A stretch of 64,000 nucleotides of DNA from Dama dama. Lineage: Eukaryota; Chordata; Mammalia; Artiodactyla; Cervidae. The position numbers were made by a program, and so were the translations under genes. Below are positions 11,960-23,590 of the stretch, one piece after another; position 1 is the first letter of the stretch, and each line of letters starts with the position of its first letter. A model generated the notes under the pieces. That model saw only the letters and a list, made by a program, of their open reading frames with translations, was not told the DNA's origin and searched no databases. The stretch is taken from assembly GCF_033118175.1 (NCBI RefSeq), contig NC_083698.1:74307001-74371000 (forward strand), in the 5' to 3' direction.

Positions 11960-12078
11960 CCCTACACGTTCTTATCCTCGCTGAATGGTTATTTCAGGGA
12001 TTAGCTGAATCCGCACGTGGATATGCTTAGTACATTTGTGAAGCGCTGTGCAGATGTAAGCTTTTATTATTTTTAAAC
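11960..12078 (+). mobile_element. MIR fragment
   Basis: 'gtgaagcgctgtgcagatgt' followed by 'ttattattt' matches the 3' half of MIR. Confidence 0.45.
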
Positions 12079-12149
12079 AAAAGCCTCATTTCAAGATTGG
12101 CTGAGTGCACGCTCCCAGAGCAGCACCAGGGCCCATGGACAAGGATGCT

Positions 12150-12335
12150 AGCTCAGAAACGCTAGATGCATTTGAATCCCTGCTCCTCACGTACCCACTG
12201 GGAGACTTAGAGCAGTGACTGAGCCCTCTATGGCCCAGTTCTCTAGTACATCAATGGTTGTACCTACCTCTTCAGGTTGTCATAAGTGTAGAGGAACTCA
12301 CACAAGAAAAGTATGCAACACAAATGCTGATACAC
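12150..12335 (+). mobile_element. MIR fragment
   Basis: Runs from 'tttgaatccctgctcctcac' through 'tatggcccagttctctagta' to 'tacctacctcttcaggttgt', the MIR order. Confidence 0.55.
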
Positions 12336-13185
12336 TATGCATATGTGCATATGAGTAAATATGAGCTGTGATTTTTATAAACCAGGGCTGCTCCCACAAG
12401 TTGTAAAACTGCAATCCTAGCAGCAGAGGAGTTGGAGGGAAGTTTGAAGGGATCTAGAAGAAGGATCTTCTGAGAGCCACCAGCTGCTTGAGGCCCACTG
12501 CAATGAGCTGGTAACCTCCCAGTGATTGGTTCCACTCAGAATCAGCAGGAGTAATCATTGCTCTGGTCTCCAGGCATGTTTATCCACGCCCATATCAACT
12601 ACAGAGTATTTACCCACACCCCAGCAGAGCTCTGAGCTGTCATTTCAGAAGGAGCATCAGAGAGTGTTCGCTTCCAGGTACAAATTCACTTGTGACAACC
12701 GTACATTCACATCACACAAGAAGAACGCGACATGCAAAGAACATCATCTCAAAATGGAGCACAGTCAAATTTGGGGTGAGGGGGAGATGCAGGCAGTGGG
12801 GGAGGGGTGGGTGATGGATCTCAAATGTCAGGGCTGCACTGGAGAGAATTCCTGGGCTGGGGCAACCACAAAGGGCTCCGGGCTGAGGCACATTCCATTA
12901 TGGGTGGAGTGGTTTATAATGGAATGACATGGATGGGTTCTTATAATCAGAAAAACACACTGACCTTCACACTACACAGGTGCAGCAGCATAATGACCCA
13001 CCACGTGTATGCGCATCAATTCCTGGGGAAAGTCCAATGAGGTTAACTCAGCGTGTATCCCAAGCAAACAGAATCAGTGACATTCCCCCCATGAAGAACA
13101 CTGTGCCCCATCCCCACCAAGAGACCTGGTTTGGGCAACTGACACATACCAGGAAAGATTACATGAGGCTCATACTAATTTTTTC
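12336..13185. other. No gene; open frame of unclear status
   Basis: The longest plus frame is 133 codons (12526-12927). Its translation has no domain, signal peptide or family resemblance I can see. Two further plus frames overlap it in other phases. I treat it as chance, with low certainty. Confidence 0.4.
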
Positions 13186-13189
13186 AGTT

Positions 13190-13372
13190 TTCTTATGTGG
13201 ACTATTTTTTAAAAGTCTTTATTGAATTCGTTCCAATAGTGCTTCTTTTTAATGTTTTGGTTTTTTGTCTGCAAGACCTGTGGGATCTTAGCTCCCCAAC
13301 CAGGGATCGAGCCCGTATTCCTCGCATTAAAATGTGAAGGCTTAACCACTGGACTGCCAGGCAAGTCTCGGA
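13190..13372 (-). mobile_element. CHR-type SINE
   Basis: Reverse copy of a cetartiodactyl CHR SINE: 'aaagtctttattgaattcgt', 'gatcttagctccccaaccag', 'ggatcgagccc' and the head 'aaccactggactgccaggca'. The same 3' body recurs at 20812-20997. Confidence 0.85.
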
Positions 13373-14535
13373 TCATACTCATTTTGGAGAAAAAAAAAAA
13401 AATGGACCAATTACAGCAAGCAGCATTATTTTATGCTGGATTTTTAAAGTTTAAGGAGTAAGAATTCAAGGGGTGAGAATCTTTCAGGAAACAAAGATTT
13501 GGTGTGGGAGCCCTGCAGGGAGGGAGAGTTCTGTTCCTCCTAGCCGTCTGAGGAAACTATCTGCAAGCATCCTCAGATATGCTCCACTTGTAAAATCCTC
13601 GCAACCACAAAGCAACCAGATCTATAGTTAAACTGCTGAAAATGTCACTGACTTATCTCGGCATCTTTACTCACTCAGACATTTACTCAGACGTGAAAGG
13701 CTCAAGAGGAAGCCCCATTCCCTTGCAGTGTATCACCCCAAATGGTAGCCATGCACCACACCATCACTGCTTTAAATAGAGAAACCATGTCAACAATTAG
13801 AATTTGAACAGAGAGATGCCAGGCATAGGAAAACTGTGGCTGATATTCTATGAGGGTCTTCTTAATCTGGGTATCACTTTGGTTCACTAGTTTTTGGTCT
13901 TCATTTTCTATACTCATCTTCCTCTGAAGGGAAAGTTGTGGTGAGAGTAACCGGTATGGTCTTATTTCAGAAGAAAGCAGTATGGGATGTCAGCTTTCCA
14001 AAATCCTAGTGAAACCTGAAGTGTTGCTGACAAATGTGTTTGTGCAAGAAGCGAATCGGAAGCTTGCACTCTGGGTGCATGGATTATCTTCCCATCCCTG
14101 GTCCAAGCAGATTTGAATAGGAAAGGGAATTCAGCCTCCATGTCCTGAGATCCTGCTCTGTGCCAAGTTCAGGCTGAGTGTTCCTCAGCTCTGCAGGAGC
14201 GAGGCTCCTCTCCTGGACATGACCACTCCTCAGGCTGACCCAGCTCAGTTCCATCTGCAAGCTTTCCCATGTTGGAAGTCCCCAGACTCTCCTATAGTTA
14301 CATGAAGGCTCATATTCCAACCGAAGGACTTGATTACTCTCTGAAAACTGACAACATCCACATTTCTTTGACAGCTTAGCACTCTCATCTGAAGTTCAAA
14401 CCTAGCATCCACTGGAATTTCTCAGAGCCCCCCAAACACAGTGAAAAGGAGTTATCTATCCTCAGCCCTGATTCTGTAAGTCTTCCTCACCTACCAGATC
14501 TCCCATGGGGGAACTGGGGTGTCCACCTCTGGTTC
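13373..14535. other. No gene or repeat recognised
   Basis: Contains an A run (13390-13401) and otherwise unique-looking DNA. No supported coding frame. Confidence 0.45.
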
Positions 14536-14539
14536 TTTT

Positions 14540-15260
14540 TCTTCCCAAGCCCATCCTCTGCATCCAACCAAGTGACCAATTCATTCACTCCTTCCTCTTA
14601 GCTGTTCTAGATATCTGTTTCTCACCATTTCCACCTCTTCCATCATGGTCCAAGCCTCCCTTTCCTCCTGAATCTCAGTTGATCCTAACTGGTCTGCATC
14701 CCCACCTCAAAGACCTGCTCTGCAACAGGCAGAATGCTTCTCAAAAAGGGAATATCTGACCAGTTATGTTACTTTCTTGCTTTAGTGACCTCACACTTCT
14801 TTTAGGCTAAAGTTCTAAATACCAGTTTGAGACTTCTTTGGACAAACAGGCCAAATGGATCTGGCCCTGCCTCTCTCCCCACCACAAATGACATCCCCAC
14901 TCCTGCCGGCCACTCAGAGAGTTTCACAGCCTTCCAAGGCACTTGCTTTTCCTTTCCTAGAAGCTGCAGTATGATGTTCCCTCTTCTAAAACATGCTTCC
15001 CTTAGCCCTTTGTTCTCCACAGCCTTTAGTGCTCAGCCATTCTGGGACCACCCCCCGCCCACCTCTAGCCAGAACAGATGCCCCTAGAACAGAACTCTGT
15101 ATTTATTTCAGTAGTTTTGAAAATAATTTTAAAGAACTATGTACATCATCTGTATAATGAGTGTCTTGCAGAGTTGATCCAGCGTTCTCAGGGCTGGGGC
15201 AGTACAAGGAGTGTTCCCTTTATGTAATAAGAACTGGACAAATGAATGAACAAATGATCG
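14540..15260 (+). mobile_element. L2 LINE 3' region
   Basis: Long collinear match to the L2 3' region: 'tgatcctaactggtctgcat', 'gctctgcaacaggcagaatg', 'ggctaaagttctaaatacca', 'aaatggatctggccctgcct' and a tail near 'acaaatgaatgaacaaatga'. Old and diverged. The frames of 84 and 86 codons in it are incidental. Confidence 0.65.
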
Positions 15261-16154
15261 GGGACTGTCTTTACCCTTGAACTCACAGTCTAGACTTTAG
15301 AAGATGTGAAAGGAGCCTTTTGTTGCATCTGCCCTAAGCCAAATTCTTGTCCAATTAATCAAATACACACACATTAGAAGAGATGGCAGAACAGAAAAAA
15401 AAAAACAAACCATTCAAATTAGATGTTTTTAGTACTTAGCCTGGGGATACTGGAGTATTTCACTTTACAGTTTACTATAAATTGTTTTCTTACAGTTTAC
15501 TGTTTAACTGCAAAACTTGACTTTGTCAAAGAAGGAGGTGAGCAGAAGTGTAGACTTTAGAAACGAACTGAATGAGACAAAAAAGGATTCATCCCTTGAT
15601 CCCCAAATCCCTTTTTAAAGAGGACCTAGACTGAATCCGTTTCCATGAGAATAAGCTGGAGGCGAAGGACATTAAGGAATGAAATGGGCACCAAGTGACC
15701 TGTCTACATGAAAGTAACCACATATGTCTCTACCCTCTGCTTTCAGACTAAGTTTCACAGATCAACAGAGTCTCTTCCTGAGAATGAGTGCAAAGAATTC
15801 AAGCACAGGAAACCCCGTAAGAAATGACAGTTGACAGTATTAGGGATCAGCAAAGTTGTACCTTGTAAATAACCTGAGGTTACACAATTCTTTCTTCAAA
15901 GGTACCCATGATTTAAAGGCAGCTTTAACCACTTCTCCTATTGCTCTCCAAGGGATGTAACCCATGGGGAACACTCTTGGAGCCCAGGGCACAGGGCTGC
16001 AGGAAAGTCTAGTGAGTGAGAAGGACAACTCTGAAGACCCCGGCACCAGTGCCTACAGTAGAAGCCTCAGCAGGAGGGCATGGGCAGCATAGCAAGGACA
16101 GTATCTGACAAGCTGTTCCTTCATTGGTCCCTGTGTCAGCTCTCCAAGCTCCTG
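15261..16154. other. No gene or repeat recognised
   Basis: Unique-looking DNA with a short A run near 15396-15405. Confidence 0.45.
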
Positions 16155-16165
16155 GCATCCACTCT

Positions 16166-17251
16166 GTTCAGTAGATGTGTTGTTGTTCAGTTGCTAAGTC
16201 ATGCCTGACTCTGCAACCCCATGGACTACAGCACTCCAGGCTCCTCTGTCCTCCACTATCTCCCGGAGTTTGCTCAGATTCACGTCCATTGAGTCAGTGA
16301 TTCCATCTAACCATCTCATCCTCTGCAGCCGCCTTTACCTTCTGCCCTCAATCTTTCCCAGCATCAGGATCTTTGCAAATGAATCAGCTCTTCACATTGG
16401 GTGGCCAAAGTACTGGAGCTTCAGCATCAGTCCTTCCAATGAATATGCATGGTAATTCCTTTAGGATTAACTGGTTTGATCTCCTTGCTGTCCAAAGGAC
16501 TCTCAAGAGTCTTCTCCAGCACCATAGCTTGAAAGTGTCAAATCTTCATTCTCAGCCTTCTTTATGGTCCAACTCTCACATCCATACATGGCTACTGGCA
16601 AAATCAAAGCTTTGACCATACAGACCTTTGTCAGCAAAGCAATGTCTTTGCTTTATAATACACTGTCTAGGTTTGCTATAGCTTTCCTTCCAAGGAGTGA
16701 GTGTTTTTTAGTTTTATGGCTGCAGTTACCACCTGCAGTGATTTTGGAGTCCAAGAAAATAAAATCTGTTACTGCTTCCACTTCTTCCCCTTCTCTTTGC
16801 CATGAAGTGATGGGAACAGATGCCGTGATCTTAGGGTTTTGAATGTTGAGTTTCAAGCCAGTTTTTTTCACTCTCCTCTTTCACCCTCATCAAGAGGTCC
16901 AGTTCTTCACTTTCTGCCCTTAGAGTGGTATTCATGTGCATATCTGAGGTTGTTGATATTTCTCCAGGCAATCTTGATTCCTGCTTGTGATTCATTCAGC
17001 CTAGCATTTCACATGATGTACTTTGCATATAAGTTAAATAAGTAGGATGACAATATACAGCCTTGTCATACTCTTTTCCCAATTTTGAACCAGTTCATTG
17101 TTCCATGTCCAGTTCTTTCTGTTGCTTCTTGACTCGTATACAGGTTTCTCAGGAGACAGGTAAGGTGGTCTGGTACTCCCATCTCTTTAAGAATTTCCCA
17201 CAGTTTGTTGTGATCTACACAGTCAAAGACTCTAGTGTAACCAATGAAGTG
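16166..17251 (-). mobile_element. BovB (RTE) LINE, 5'-truncated, 11-bp TSD
   Basis: Reverse copy of the last ~1.1 kb of BovB, covering the C-terminal part of the reverse transcriptase frame and the 3' tail. On the minus strand, 17066-17266 still reads the BovB-type 'FDCVDHNKLWEILKEMG' stretch. The catalytic box expected as Y-A-D-D reads Y-A-H-E (16931-16942, minus), and frameshifts are present. It is flanked by gcatccactct at 16155-16165 and 17252-17262. The plus frames here are antisense shadows. Confidence 0.92.
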
Positions 17252-17460
17252 CATCCACTCTAGCACCTTGTTAAAATATCTCCAACAGTGCCCTTCTAAT
17301 GGTCAAGGCTGAAAGGTGACAAAAACTGTGAAATATGGGAAGGAGGGGACACTGTGTCACTGCTATTATCACCTGGGTAGAAGTCACCATCATTAAAAAT
17401 CAAATAAGCCAGATAAGATATTATTCCAGGACCAATATTAACCCTGCTCTAATCACAATG

Positions 17461-17735
17461 CTGCTGCTGCTGCTAAGTCACTTCAGTCATGTCCGAATCT
17501 GTGTGACCCAACAGACGGCAGCCTACCAGGCTCCCCCATCCCTGGGATTCTCCAGGCAAGAACACTGGAGTGGGTTGCCATTTCCTTCTCCAGTGCATAA
17601 AAGTGAAAAGTGAAAGGGAAGTCGCTCAGTCGTGTCTGACTCTTAGTGACCCTATGGACTGCAGCCTGCCAGGCTCCTCTGTCCAGGGGATTCTCCAGGC
17701 AAGAGTACTGGAGTGGGTTGCCATTGCCTTCTCCA
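17461..17735 (-). mobile_element. Bov-A2 SINE (dimer), perfect 12-bp TSD
   Basis: Two tandem Bov-A units in reverse, each with 'caggctcc', 'gggattctccaggcaag' and 'tggagtgggttgccat', joined by a 'gtgaaaagtgaaa' linker. It is flanked by ctaatcacaatg at 17449-17460 and 17736-17747. Insertion was recent enough to leave the duplication perfect. Confidence 0.95.
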
Positions 17736-17747
17736 CTAATCACAATG

Positions 17748-18446
17748 AGCTATGATTAAAAGCCCAATTCAGAAAGCATGACACTGGCCTTCAGGTCACA
17801 GGTGATTTATTGTGTGCTAAAATAAATTTGGTTTGGTTTTCCTCATGTTTCCAATCAGTCTGCATTTGATAAGTGGAGATTATTGAGGCAGAATGGATAA
17901 AAGTGAGCACAAGATGACAGAATTTTAAAACAGCTTTGGAATTATAGAGTGTACGTTTGCTATCTAAAAAGCCAAGCCATGCAGATAATACAATGAAAAG
18001 TCACCCAAAATCTCACCCCTGAAGAAAGCAAGAGATTCTGGTTGGCAGTGGGCTCCTCAATTCTAAGGAGCTGTTGGAGCAAAGTCTAACCAAAATGCCA
18101 CCTCCTGGGTGGTCAGGTCCCCACAGGTCCCACTGGCCTGAAGGTGGGTATCATGGGAAAGGAGGCCCAGAGTTGCTGGCCTTCAAAGGAGGTTTGTACT
18201 ACTGAAAGAGAATTTACACTGCCTTTAAGTGGATGTATCTCATATCCTCAGAAACCTGGTCAGCTACTACAATTATCCCGCCATCATGACTATCAATCAT
18301 CTTAAGTTGTCCTCAGTATGGATGATTGACATCTAGGATCTGCTGAAATCTAAAGAGGGATGCCAAGTTGTAGGGACATTTAAATATATACAGTTTTCAT
18401 TTCAGGAGCCCCAAGCCCTCAAGAAAATCTAATACCCTTCTTTTGT
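17748..18446. other. No gene or repeat recognised
   Basis: Unique-looking DNA, no supported frame. Confidence 0.45.
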
Positions 18447-18447
18447 C

Positions 18448-18760
18448 AAGTGAAAGTCACTCAGTCGTGTCAGACTCTTTGCGATTCCATGGAATATACA
18501 GTCCATGGAATTCTCTAGACCAGACTACTGGAGTGGGTAGCTGTCCCCTTCTCCAGGGGATCTTTCTAACCTAGGGATTGAGCCCAGGTCTCCCACATTG
18601 TGGGCAGATTCTATACCAGCTGAACCACCAGAGAAGCCCAAGAATACTGGAGTGGGTAGCCTACCCCTTCTCCAGCGGATCTTCCTGACCCAGAAATTGA
18701 ACCAGGGTCTCCTGCATTAGCAGGCAGATTCTTTACCAGCTGAGCTACCAGGGAAGCCAC
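18448..18760 (-). mobile_element. Bov-tA SINE with two tRNA-like head units
   Basis: A normal reverse Bov-tA (18448-18638) is followed directly by a second copy of its head half (18639-18760). The block from 'aatactggagtgggtag' to 'gggaagcc' occurs twice in tandem. Each head carries the B-box-like segment of the ancestral tRNA ('ttgagcccaggtctcc' and 'ttgaaccagggtctcc'). No clear TSD. Confidence 0.88.
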
Positions 18761-19191
18761 CAGGAAACCACTCCTTTGCTCACATGAAAACACTCTATCC
18801 CAGAGTCTACCATTAAGTATTTGTTGACTGAGTGATCCAGCAGATCAATGGAGGAAGGAATAACCTGCCTATGCATTCCCACACCTGAAGGAAATTTCCA
18901 ATACACTGCCCCAGACCTCCTGGGAAGGACAAATTAAATTCATTTGTACATGTTTTGAATGAGACTTTTAAAAAGTTATTTCTACTTAGAGACCAGAAAA
19001 ATTACATTTGCTAATTTAATAGAACGACTCTTGTTGGGAGATCCCAAGAACAAGCAGTTTCACTAGACTGTCCCCTCCTATCGGCATCACAGAAAAGGAT
19101 TCATCAGCTGACGGCAATGAGAATAGGATGCTGAAACAAATGGCTGTTTGGTCCTATTTTCAACTTAAAACAACAACAACAACAACAAACT
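18761..19191. other. Unique DNA ending in (CAA)n
   Basis: No gene seen. A short (CAA)n run at about 19169-19190 abuts the L1 end that follows. Confidence 0.5.
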
Positions 19192-19635
19192 TTTGATTTT
19201 ATATTGGAGTACAGCCAGTTAACAATGTTGTGATAGTTGTCAGCAGAGGGACTTAACTACACATATACATGTATCCACTCTCCTCTCAACTCCCCTCCTA
19301 TCCAGACTGCCACATAACACTGAACAGAGTTCCCTGCTACACAGTAGGACCTTGATGGTTATCCATATTAAGTATAACAGAGCATACATGTCAATCCCAA
19401 ACTCCCTATCTCTTCCTCCCATTCTTCTCTCCCGGCAACCATAAGTTCATTCTCTATGACCTTATGAGTCTGTTTCTGTTTCATAAATAAGTTCAATTGT
19501 ACCATTTTAGATTCCATATATAAGGGATGTCCTATGACATTTCTCCTTCTCTTCCTGACTTACTTCACTCAGCATGACAATTTTGAGGTCCAACTTTGTG
19601 ACCATGAACCCATTATTAGCACTACTGTTTTTGTT
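19192..19635 (-). mobile_element. L1 LINE 3' end (antisense)
   Basis: Matches the 3' UTR and end of ORF2 of artiodactyl L1 in reverse: 'tatattggagtacagccagt', 'cacagtaggaccttgatggt', 'acatgtcaatcccaaactcc' and 'gacttacttcactcagcatg'. 5'-truncated. No intact frame. Confidence 0.85.
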
Positions 19636-19754
19636 TTTTTTTTCACCATCTGATGAGTTTTGTTTCCTCTCAAGCTCATCTCTTTCAGTCCCTTGTCTGG
19701 ATCCCAGTTAAATTCTCAGGAGATATAAGATTTACTATCAAATAACCTTAAGGG

Positions 19755-19981
19755 TGGGCGCCCCAGGTGGTGCTAGTGGTAAAGACCCTGCCTGCCAATG
19801 CAAGAGACATAAGAGATGCAGGTTCAGTTCCTGGGTTGGGAGGATCACCTGGAGGAGGGCATGGCAACCCACTCCAGTATTCTTGCCTGGGAATCCCATA
19901 GACAGAGGATCCTGATGGGTTACAGTTCACAGGGTCGCACAGAGTTGAACACAACTGACGTGACTTAGCATGTATGCAATG
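19755..19981 (+). mobile_element. Bov-tA SINE with 7-bp TSD
   Basis: Forward SINE: 'ccaggtggtgctagtggtaa' head, 'aacccactccagtattcttg' core, and tail near 'tgacttagcatg'. It is flanked by ttaaggg at 19748-19754 and 19982-19988. Confidence 0.92.
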
Positions 19982-20060
19982 TTAAGGGCATATTATCATA
20001 GATATTATTCCCCTGGGAGGAGATCTTTTCATGAACCAATACATCATTTTTGGTCATTAG

Positions 20061-20274
20061 TGAAGTGAAGTGAAATCACTCAGTTGTGTCTGACTCTTTG
20101 CAACCCCATGGACTGTAGCCTACCAGGCTCCTCTGTCCATGGGGTTCTCCAGGCAAGAATACTGGAGTGGGTTGCCATTTCCTCCTCCAGGGGATCTTCC
20201 CAACCCAGGGATCAAACCCTGGTCTCCCGCATTGCAGGCAGACGCTTTACCCTCTGAACCACCAGGGAAGCCCT
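20061..20274 (-). mobile_element. Bov-tA SINE
   Basis: Well-preserved reverse copy from 'gtgaagtgaagtgaaatcac' to 'gaaccaccagggaagccc'. It lies 70 bp from the preceding SINE, in opposite orientation. Confidence 0.95.
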
Positions 20275-20284
20275 AGGCACTGTC

Positions 20285-20475
20285 AAAAGAGGGAGGAGTG
20301 GGTGGTTCCCCAATGGCTGGGATGATCCTCCCACTCATTAGCATATGAAGTCACTCACAAAACCTAACCAGACCATGTTCCATGGCCTGAGCCCTTGCCC
20401 TCCGCAATAGCCCAAACACTGAAGCATGGCTTCTCTCTGAATCCTAACAAATCCACCTCTTACTTTTTGGCCGGG
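20285..20475 (+). mobile_element. Partial LTR, family B
   Basis: Shares 'gatcctcccactcattagca' and 'aacctaacca' with the LTR at the right edge (63681-63740, 'aatcctcccacttgttagcc' and 'aactaacca'), in the same order and spacing. It is a diverged fragment lacking a clear polyadenylation signal. Confidence 0.5.
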
Positions 20476-20800
20476 CTCGAGTCCTGGGATAGAGCTGAAG
20501 GACAGGAGGAAAAAGCAGTGGGAAAAACGTGCCAAGGAATCCCCTTCATAGCCTGCCGGAAAATTTGCTAAATATCTGACCGGTGCTCACAGTTTTCACT
20601 GGCCTGATTCTTGGCACAGAGAAGAGTACGGAGAGAAGTACCCTCATAGGCTCGGGTCACAGCTCCTGGGGCCCAGCAGATGGTGCCTTTGGGACATACC
20701 GAAGAGTAGTCTTTCCAGAGTCCCTCAATTGCACCCACTGCCGCACGCCTGTTTTTAGTCATTAATGACTTACAATAACAATTTCTTAGACCCCTCTATT
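20476..20800. other. Unassigned, GC-richer segment
   Basis: Follows the LTR fragment. It has overlapping frames of 60 codons (20583-20765 plus) and 64 codons (20568-20762 minus) with no recognised family. It may be retroviral leader sequence or unique DNA. Confidence 0.35.
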
Positions 20801-20811
20801 CTTTTTTCTTT

Positions 20812-20997
20812 TTTTGATGTGGACCATTTTTAAAGTCTTTATTGAATTTGCTACAATATTGCTTCTGTTTTATGTTTTGGGTTTTTTGGCCTGAGCTATA
20901 TGTGACCTTAGCTCTCTGGCCATGGACTGAACCTGCATCGTCTGTGTTGGAAGGAGAAGTCTTAACCACTGTCCTGAAAGGAAGTAACCCCCTGCCC
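20812..20997 (-). mobile_element. CHR-type SINE
   Basis: Reverse copy sharing the 3' body of 13190-13372: 'tgtggaccatttttaaagtc', 'ttattgaatttgctacaata', then a degraded head 'gtcttaaccactgtcctgaa'. Confidence 0.8.
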
Positions 20998-22140
20998 CCC
21001 CATTCCTCTCTTAAAGGAAGAAAAAAAAAAAAAGGCTCTGACAAACAGCCCAGGCTTTACTTAAAGAGCATGGACTTGGCATTGCCAGTGAGTTATTCAT
21101 TTTCTTAATACTCATCTTATTTTAACATGTTTTAAATTTTCATGTATTCATATATTTCTCCAGTTCTGCAGCATACTCCTGACTAAATCTCTACTACTAA
21201 CAATGCATTATGAGTATCAGGACTTTCCATTTGACATTTTCTTCCCAACCTAATGCTCATGCTGGTCCTAAGGAAGACAGTTTCCAAAGATGTCCAGTTT
21301 GCCCTCCGAGGGGCAGTTTCAACTTCATGACCAGGCAGCATAAATGGAGGTACAGCCTCCTCCTTCCAGTATCTTATTCCTCAGACCTCAACTCTGAGTA
21401 GCAGAGGGGCAGTGCTAGGATAAGGAGCAAAGCTGAGTCCTATATCCAAGGTAGTGAGGGCAGGGTTGGGGCATCCCCCAGCCAGTCCTCCTCTAGGGTT
21501 AGTGTTCATGACCAAGATCCAGGTCTCTCCCCTCCAATCCCCTCCCTCCCAGAGCTGTGAGTTCCTCCTGCTCAGCTCGGGCCTTCTGCTCTTCCTTGAC
21601 CTTTGTGCTGCATCGTAGGAAGTCTATGATGAGGAAACACTTAGAATAGAATTCCATACTTGACTGACTCCACAACAAAGCTGTCTTATAAGAATAATAG
21701 CTGATCCCAGGATGTTTTCATTAAAAACAGATTTTAGTGACAGACTATCAAAACATTTTCCTTGTACCAAAAGCAGTATGATGATGACACAGAATTATGC
21801 AAAACATATGGGTTTAACTCTGCCCTCAGCAACTAGGGGCTTGCTTGCACTGGATTCAGTAGCTCATTTAACTTACCTATCATGGGTGTACAAACAGACT
21901 TTGTCCTGTTCAGTGCTTTTCGTGCTCCAAGTGGCAGAAGAAAACCAAAATGACTGGTGAACTGCATTCCTGCCTCTATTTTCAAAGTCTGTCACCACTT
22001 TCCTTTGAGAGGTGGGGTTTGCTTATATCCCGAGGCAGTCAGAGAGGTGCCTATAGCAATCAGGCTCAGAGTCATTCAACATGTACTGACCATTCATCAC
22101 TTCAGCACTGGAAAACACAGTGACACTACAAAAGCTAACA
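20998..22140. other. No gene or repeat recognised
   Basis: A run near 21020-21033, otherwise unique-looking. Frames of 82 codons or fewer show no motif. Confidence 0.45.
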
Positions 22141-22152
22141 TCTAGCACTAAC

Positions 22153-22373
22153 GTGGGCTTCCCAGGTGGCGCTAGTGGTAAAAAACCTGTCTGCCGATGC
22201 AGAAGATTTGATAGATGTGGGTTCGATCCCTGGGCCAGGAAGACACTCTGGAGGAGGAAATGGCAACCCACTCCAGTATTCTTGCCTGGAGAATCTGCTG
22301 GACAGAGAAGCCTGGTGGGCTACAGTCCATAGGGTCACAGAGTTGGACACGACTGAAGCGACTTAGCACTCAC
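22153..22373 (+). mobile_element. Bov-tA SINE
   Basis: Forward copy with the 'gggcttcccaggtggcgcta' head, the B-box-like 'gggttcgatccctgg', and the tail 'ttggacacgactgaagcgac'. The six overlapping frames on both strands are shadows of it. Confidence 0.94.
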
Positions 22374-22377
22374 AGCA

Positions 22378-22588
22378 TTTATAGTTTCCTACATGCCAGG
22401 CATCATTTGAAGCACTTTACATATAGTAACTCACTAAGTCCTCACAATGACCCTACAAGGCAATGTTAGTATTGTCTACATTTTACAGATGAGGAAACTG
22501 AGGCAGGGGCAGATTATGCCATGTGCTCAACGCCACCCAAAGAGTAAGGCACAGAGCCAGGATTCATAGCCAGGCACTGGCGATTTCT
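22378..22588 (-). mobile_element. MIR SINE
   Basis: One of the clearest MIR copies here, in reverse: 'catgccaggcatcatttgaa', 'ttacagatgaggaaactgag' and 'cacagagccaggattcatag'. It abuts the tail of the preceding Bov-tA. Confidence 0.85.
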
Positions 22589-23104
22589 GGCCACGCTCCC
22601 CACCCAACATTCAATAGAAGTCAATACTAACAATCAATTGCCACTTTCTAGAACATAAACATCACACGGATATTGTTGGTTGGATTAAATTGAACTAACA
22701 AATAATGTGAGAAAGTTTTTGCATTAAGTTACCCCATCCAGGAGTATGATCTGTTTCTCTATTATTAAATTCCCATTTTGATTTTTAAAATTAATATTCA
22801 TTGCTTTCTTCATGTAGGTTACACAAAGTTTGTATCCATGTTTTCTTTCTTAAGAATCTGAGATGTTTCTAAAATTATCATGGGATTAGACCAAAGGATA
22901 CCTTCCCTATTCTGCATTTTTAAAGAATGATGGCCCTCTACTTCCCTTTCTTGTCTTTCAGAATCTTCTTATTAACTTAGTATCCCATCCTCAGATATTG
23001 AAACCACACATAAGTCCCTGGGTCTCTGTCCTTTGAAGTAATGGTTTTTGCTTTAGACTCGAAAACCTCCCCTCAGTCTCAAAAGGCTGACTCAAGAGTT
23101 AATG
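22589..23104. other. No gene or repeat recognised
   Basis: AT-rich unique-looking DNA. Confidence 0.4.
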
Positions 23105-23590
23105 ATAAGGAAATGTGAAGATGAAGGAAAAAAGAAAAATTCTTGATGGGCAAGGAAACTGGTAATAATTTAGACTATCAATCAGCCACATAGCAGAGTT
23201 ACTGAACTCCCAGTTCCCTGAAAGATATAGATTCCCAAGTTGTTTTTAGAGGAAGGAGATTCCCTGCCAGATGAATACCACTGACTGCAGGCATGTAGAC
23301 CCCAGACTGGTTGAAACCAGAAGATGAGTGATGTTTGAAATTCCACCTTGATGCCCACCAATCTGAGAACAGTGTACAAGCTGGTCATGCACCCGCAGCC
23401 CCTCCCTCCCACTGCCTTTAAAACCTTTGTCTCCTTACCAGTACCCTGGAGGTGGGCTTAGGACGTTAGTCCACCATCTTCCCAGGTTGCTGGGCTCCTG
23501 ATAAAGCAACTTTTTCTTTTTCCACCAACACTTGTCTCTTAAATACTAGCCTTTCGAGTGGCGAGCAGCTGATCTTGAGTATGATATTGG
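23105..23590 (+). mobile_element. LTR-like segment, family C
   Basis: Has LTR layout: a TATA-like 'ctttaaaacc' at 23416-23425, then 'ccaccatcttcccaggttgc', then a polyadenylation-like 'gataaagcaac' (about 23500-23510) and a U5-like stretch 'caacacttgtctcttaaata'. No retroviral genes flank it. Boundaries are approximate. Confidence 0.5.

Noticed and set aside
12526..12927. 133-codon plus-strand frame
   Set aside because: No domain, homology, splice or promoter signals that I can see, and other overlapping frames are open too.
19169..19190. Short spaced repeat that could suggest an array
   Set aside because: It is a simple (CAA)n run; there are no spacers and the genome is eukaryotic, so it is not CRISPR.
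22215..22240. tRNA B-box-like motifs ('gggttcgatccctgg'), repeated at several places
   Set aside because: They are the tRNA-derived heads of Bov-tA SINEs; the rest of the molecule does not form a tRNA.
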